6,555 bases of DNA, from the NCBI GenBank assembly GCA_030064795.1, contig JASJEI010000380.1, positions 1-6,555 on the forward strand. The letters run 5' to 3'. The position numbers were made by a program, and so were the translations under genes. The notes beneath the pieces are model-generated. The model saw only the letters and a program-made list of their open reading frames with translations. It ran no database searches and was not told the DNA's origin. The DNA comes from Pleurocapsa sp. MO_226.B13. Its GTDB lineage: Bacteria > Cyanobacteriota > Cyanobacteriia > Cyanobacteriales > Xenococcaceae. Positions 4,938 to 6,555 of the stretch are shown here, piece after piece (the stretch's first letter is position 1; the number at the start of each line of letters is the position of its first letter).

Positions 4938-5975
4938 TTCGACAGAATCAGCCACAAATCCATAATGGACAGATTAATATGCCCAAATAATCTTAAACTA
5001 GGTATATTTAGATGCCTCAAATCAGGGACAGACATTAACTTTCCAGAACAAGGAACTCCGCAAGGAGGAGTGGTTAGCCCACTTTTAGCCAACATAGCAT
5101 TAAACGGAATAGAACGCATAGGAGAGTTCAAACAAAACGGGACTACATCAATCTGTGTTCGATATGCAGACGACATGGTGTACTTCCTAAGACCACAAGA
5201 CAATGCTGAAGAGTTACTAAGAAAAATCAAAGACTTTCTTGCCGAAAGAGGAATGGAAATCAGTGAGAAGAAAACAAAGCTCTCCCTAGCGACAGATGGA
5301 TTTGATTTTCTGGGTTGGCATTTCAAAGTGCAAAACAATGAAAAGTTTAGAAGTACCCCGTCAGTGGATAACTTCAAAGCGTTCCGTAAGAAAGTTAAAT
5401 CCATAATCAATAGCTCTAATCTCAAACTTGAGACAAAGGTTGAGAAACTCTCTAGAATCATCAGAGGATGGAGACAGTATCATAAATACTGCAAAATGGA
5501 TGGCTCAAGATTCAGCCTATGGCATATGAGACTCAGAGCATTCAAAGTATTTAACAAAGGAAAGAATACAAACAAATACCAAGCAATCGCGCTTACCCAA
5601 AAAGCCTTTCCTTCTGTACCTTACTCCGAAAACAAGTTTGTCAATGTCAAAGGAAATAAAAGCCCTTTCGACGGAGACTTAATTTACTGGTCAAAGCGTA
5701 AAAACCTCAAATACGACGGCACAACGGCAAGACTACTAAAGAAACAAAAGTTTGAATGTGGTAGATGTGGATTGAAATTCGTCAACGAAGAAAAAATCCA
5801 TTTACATCATAAAGATGGTCAACACGATAACTGGAAACCTAGCAACCTAGTTGTTATGCATGAAAGTTGTCACGACCAGGAACACCACAGGCAAGGCTAT
5901 AAACGCCCAGAAATTCGGGAGCGCAGTGCTGAGAAATCCGCATGCTGCGATCTAAACGAGAGGGGCGAAGCATAA
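4938..5975 (+). pseudogene. 5'-truncated group II intron RT/maturase with HNH (intron 2)
   Basis: The homologous frame starts at 4938 as FDRISHKSIMDRL, nine codons before the first ATG (4965). It thus joins within the RT motif normally read as D-I-x-x-C-F-D, and RT blocks upstream of it (including the first catalytic Asp) are missing. Numbering from ATG 4965: GTPQGGVVSPLLANIAL (30-46), YADD (67-70), DGFDFLGWHF (111-120) and the maturase helix RIIRGWRQYHKY (164-175). The HNH nuclease follows, with CGRC (265-268), HLHHKDG (279-285), NLVVMH (294-299) and CH (302-303). Normal relatives have about 200 more N-terminal residues. The enzyme cannot reverse-transcribe, though the maturase and HNH parts are complete. 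Residues 319-336 are encoded by domain V and VI sequence. A protein from ATG 4965 (336 aa) is possible, but no Shine-Dalgarno sequence precedes it. Confidence 0.9.
5919..5953 (+). ncRNA. Group II intron 2 domain V, overlapping the ORF
   Basis: The lower stem pairs 5919-5926 with 5945-5952. The AGC triad is at 5920-5922, with G5921 opposite A5950 (a G-A mismatch where G-U is usual). TGC (5927-5929) pairs with GCA (5940-5942). After one T-C mismatch, GA pairs with TC around a GAAA tetraloop (5933-5936). The two-base bulge TG (5943-5944) is in the expected place. All of it is read as codons 319 onward of the RT frame. Confidence 0.75.
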
Positions 5976-5994
5976 TAGCTTCCCTCGACTCAAC
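5958..5994 (+). ncRNA. Group II intron 2 domain VI with branch-point A
   Basis: GAG (5958-5960) pairs with CTC (5989-5991), GGGG (5962-5965) with CCTC (5983-5986, one G-T), and GAAGC (5967-5971) with GCTTC (5978-5982). C5966 is bulged. A5988 is unpaired in an internal loop and lies six bases before the proposed end AAC at 5994, matching the usual branch-point distance. The stop codon of the RT frame (5973-5975) lies in the terminal loop. Confidence 0.65.
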
Positions 5995-6095
5995 CTCTTT
6001 GGAGAAAAATAATACCAAGCATAATATAGGTTAAAGCTTTATAGAATAAGCGTTTCAAGCTTTTTGCTATCCAGATTATTTGCGTTCGCGATCTT

Positions 6096-6247
6096 ATTAT
6101 AGAAAATCAAACCCTTACGCAGTAATAGTTACAGGGAGATGTGGCATGATTTTACGTGTATCTCGGCGCGACCCCTATACGAGTGACACATTTACAAATG
6201 TATGGCACCACCACAAGGGTTTTGCGTAGATCTAATATTTCTATAAT
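6096..6247. repeat. Split inverted repeats, possible short non-autonomous element
   Basis: ATTATAGAAA (6096-6105) is the perfect reverse complement of TTTCTATAAT (6238-6247). Just inside them, TACGCA (6116-6121) is the reverse complement of TGCGTA (6223-6228), at equal distances to within one base. The resulting ~152-base unit has no coding capacity and could be a miniature inverted-repeat element. No internal match to the insertion sequence ends is seen. Confidence 0.4.
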
Positions 6248-6367
6248 GCCTATCTAAAGAGAGTTATACGGTTTTATATTTTTGTAGTACGCATACTCAC
6301 CTCGACTACCCTGAATCGCTCTATTCCCCTCCCCAAAAGCGTTGCAGTATCATTTTAATTTCCGACC

Positions 6368-6381
6368 GCCACCACAAGGGG
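6368..6381. repeat. Repeated GCCACCACAAGGGG word
   Basis: CCACCACAAGGG occurs at 6208-6219 and again at 6369-6380, here as GCCACCACAAGGGG. Twelve shared bases in a 560-base stretch is suggestive of a short dispersed repeat, but no function is evident. Confidence 0.3.
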
Positions 6382-6555
6382 TAAAAAAAAATTGGGCACC
6401 TAGAAATACCCTGCGCTTTCCCGAACCGCATTAATTTATCCCCAGGAAGTACCTTTGAAGTATATATACTCATCTATCTTCTCACGCTGTCGATGTCTGT
6501 TTATTCTGGATAGCCCATTGTCTTATCAGTTGGTGCTGGTCTACCGAGAGTCGCT

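Larger units (their letters stand above)
4937..5994 (+). mobile_element. Group II intron 2 remnant, interrupted by intron 1
   Basis: This is the 3' part of a second group II intron. It starts inside its RT gene at the point where intron 1 ends, and finishes with domain V (5919-5953) and domain VI (5958-5994). The RT and HNH sequences differ clearly from those of intron 1, so this is a different intron lineage and not a duplication. The 5' part of the intron, including the front of the RT gene, should lie upstream of intron 1 but is absent from this window. Confidence 0.8.
5995..6555. other. Gene-less 561-base tail
   Basis: No frame of meaningful length or recognisable motif is present on either strand. 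At the far right edge, two minus-strand frames stay open from 6555 for only about 17 and 23 codons, so the tail end of a gene starting outside the window cannot be excluded. The stretch holds a dispersed inverted repeat (6096-6247), a repeated CCACCACAAGGGG word and an A-run at 6383-6391. It is probably degenerate intergenic or mobile-element sequence. Confidence 0.5.

Noticed and set aside
4925..5461. Minus-strand 178-aa frame
   Set aside because: It is the antisense shadow of the intron 2 RT, which carries clear RT motifs on the plus strand.
3042..5975. Retron or diversity-generating retroelement
   Set aside because: Both RTs carry maturase and HNH domains and are followed by group II domains V and VI. 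No msr/msd or template/variable repeat pair is seen.
3042..5975. The two RT genes as one split or duplicated gene
   Set aside because: Their RT, maturase and HNH motifs differ throughout (for example GTPQGAIVSP versus GTPQGGVVSP and distinct HNH cores), and each has its own domains V and VI.

Overview
The window looks cyanobacterial. Two copies of the cyanobacterial octamer GCGATCGC (HIP1) lie in the first 221 bases, and the mobile genes are of kinds common in cyanobacterial genomes. The lineage cannot be fixed from the sequence. Apart from one doubtful small ORF, every gene here belongs to a mobile element, so this is an accessory graveyard rather than a functional operon.

Layout. (1) Bases 1-808 hold mostly non-coding repeat sequence. 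A ~108-base unit occurs twice in direct orientation (about 108-221 and 695-808), and part of it recurs inverted (431-467). There is also a hairpin family built on AAAACATTGCCT and one doubtful small ORF (443-703). (2) Bases 809-3006 are a complete-looking insertion sequence with 23-bp terminal inverted repeats (20/23 match). It carries a minus-strand accessory protein (921-1340) and a plus-strand DUF6399-type DDE transposase (1425-2996). The two genes diverge around a perfect palindrome and a promoter-like site. (3) Bases 3007-4936 are the 3' part of a group II intron: an intact 596-aa reverse transcriptase/maturase/HNH protein, then ribozyme domains V and VI. The 5' domains I-III are not upstream, where the insertion sequence sits instead. 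(4) Bases 4937-5994 are the 3' part of a second, different group II intron. Its RT/maturase/HNH frame resumes in the middle of the RT motif CFD-R-I-S-H and is followed by its own domains V and VI. (5) Bases 5995-6555 have no recognisable gene, but hold a pair of inverted repeats and a repeated 14-mer.

Interpretation. Intron 1 appears to have inserted into the RT gene of intron 2, giving a nested (twintron-like) arrangement. The 5' halves of both introns were later lost, replaced by the insertion sequence and its left flank. No target-site duplication is visible around the insertion sequence, and its two flanks belong to unrelated elements. This fits recombination between two copies of the element, or an adjacent deletion. 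Intron 2's reading frame runs through its own domain V and stops inside the domain VI loop, which is unusual. No defence system, CRISPR array or metabolic gene is visible.
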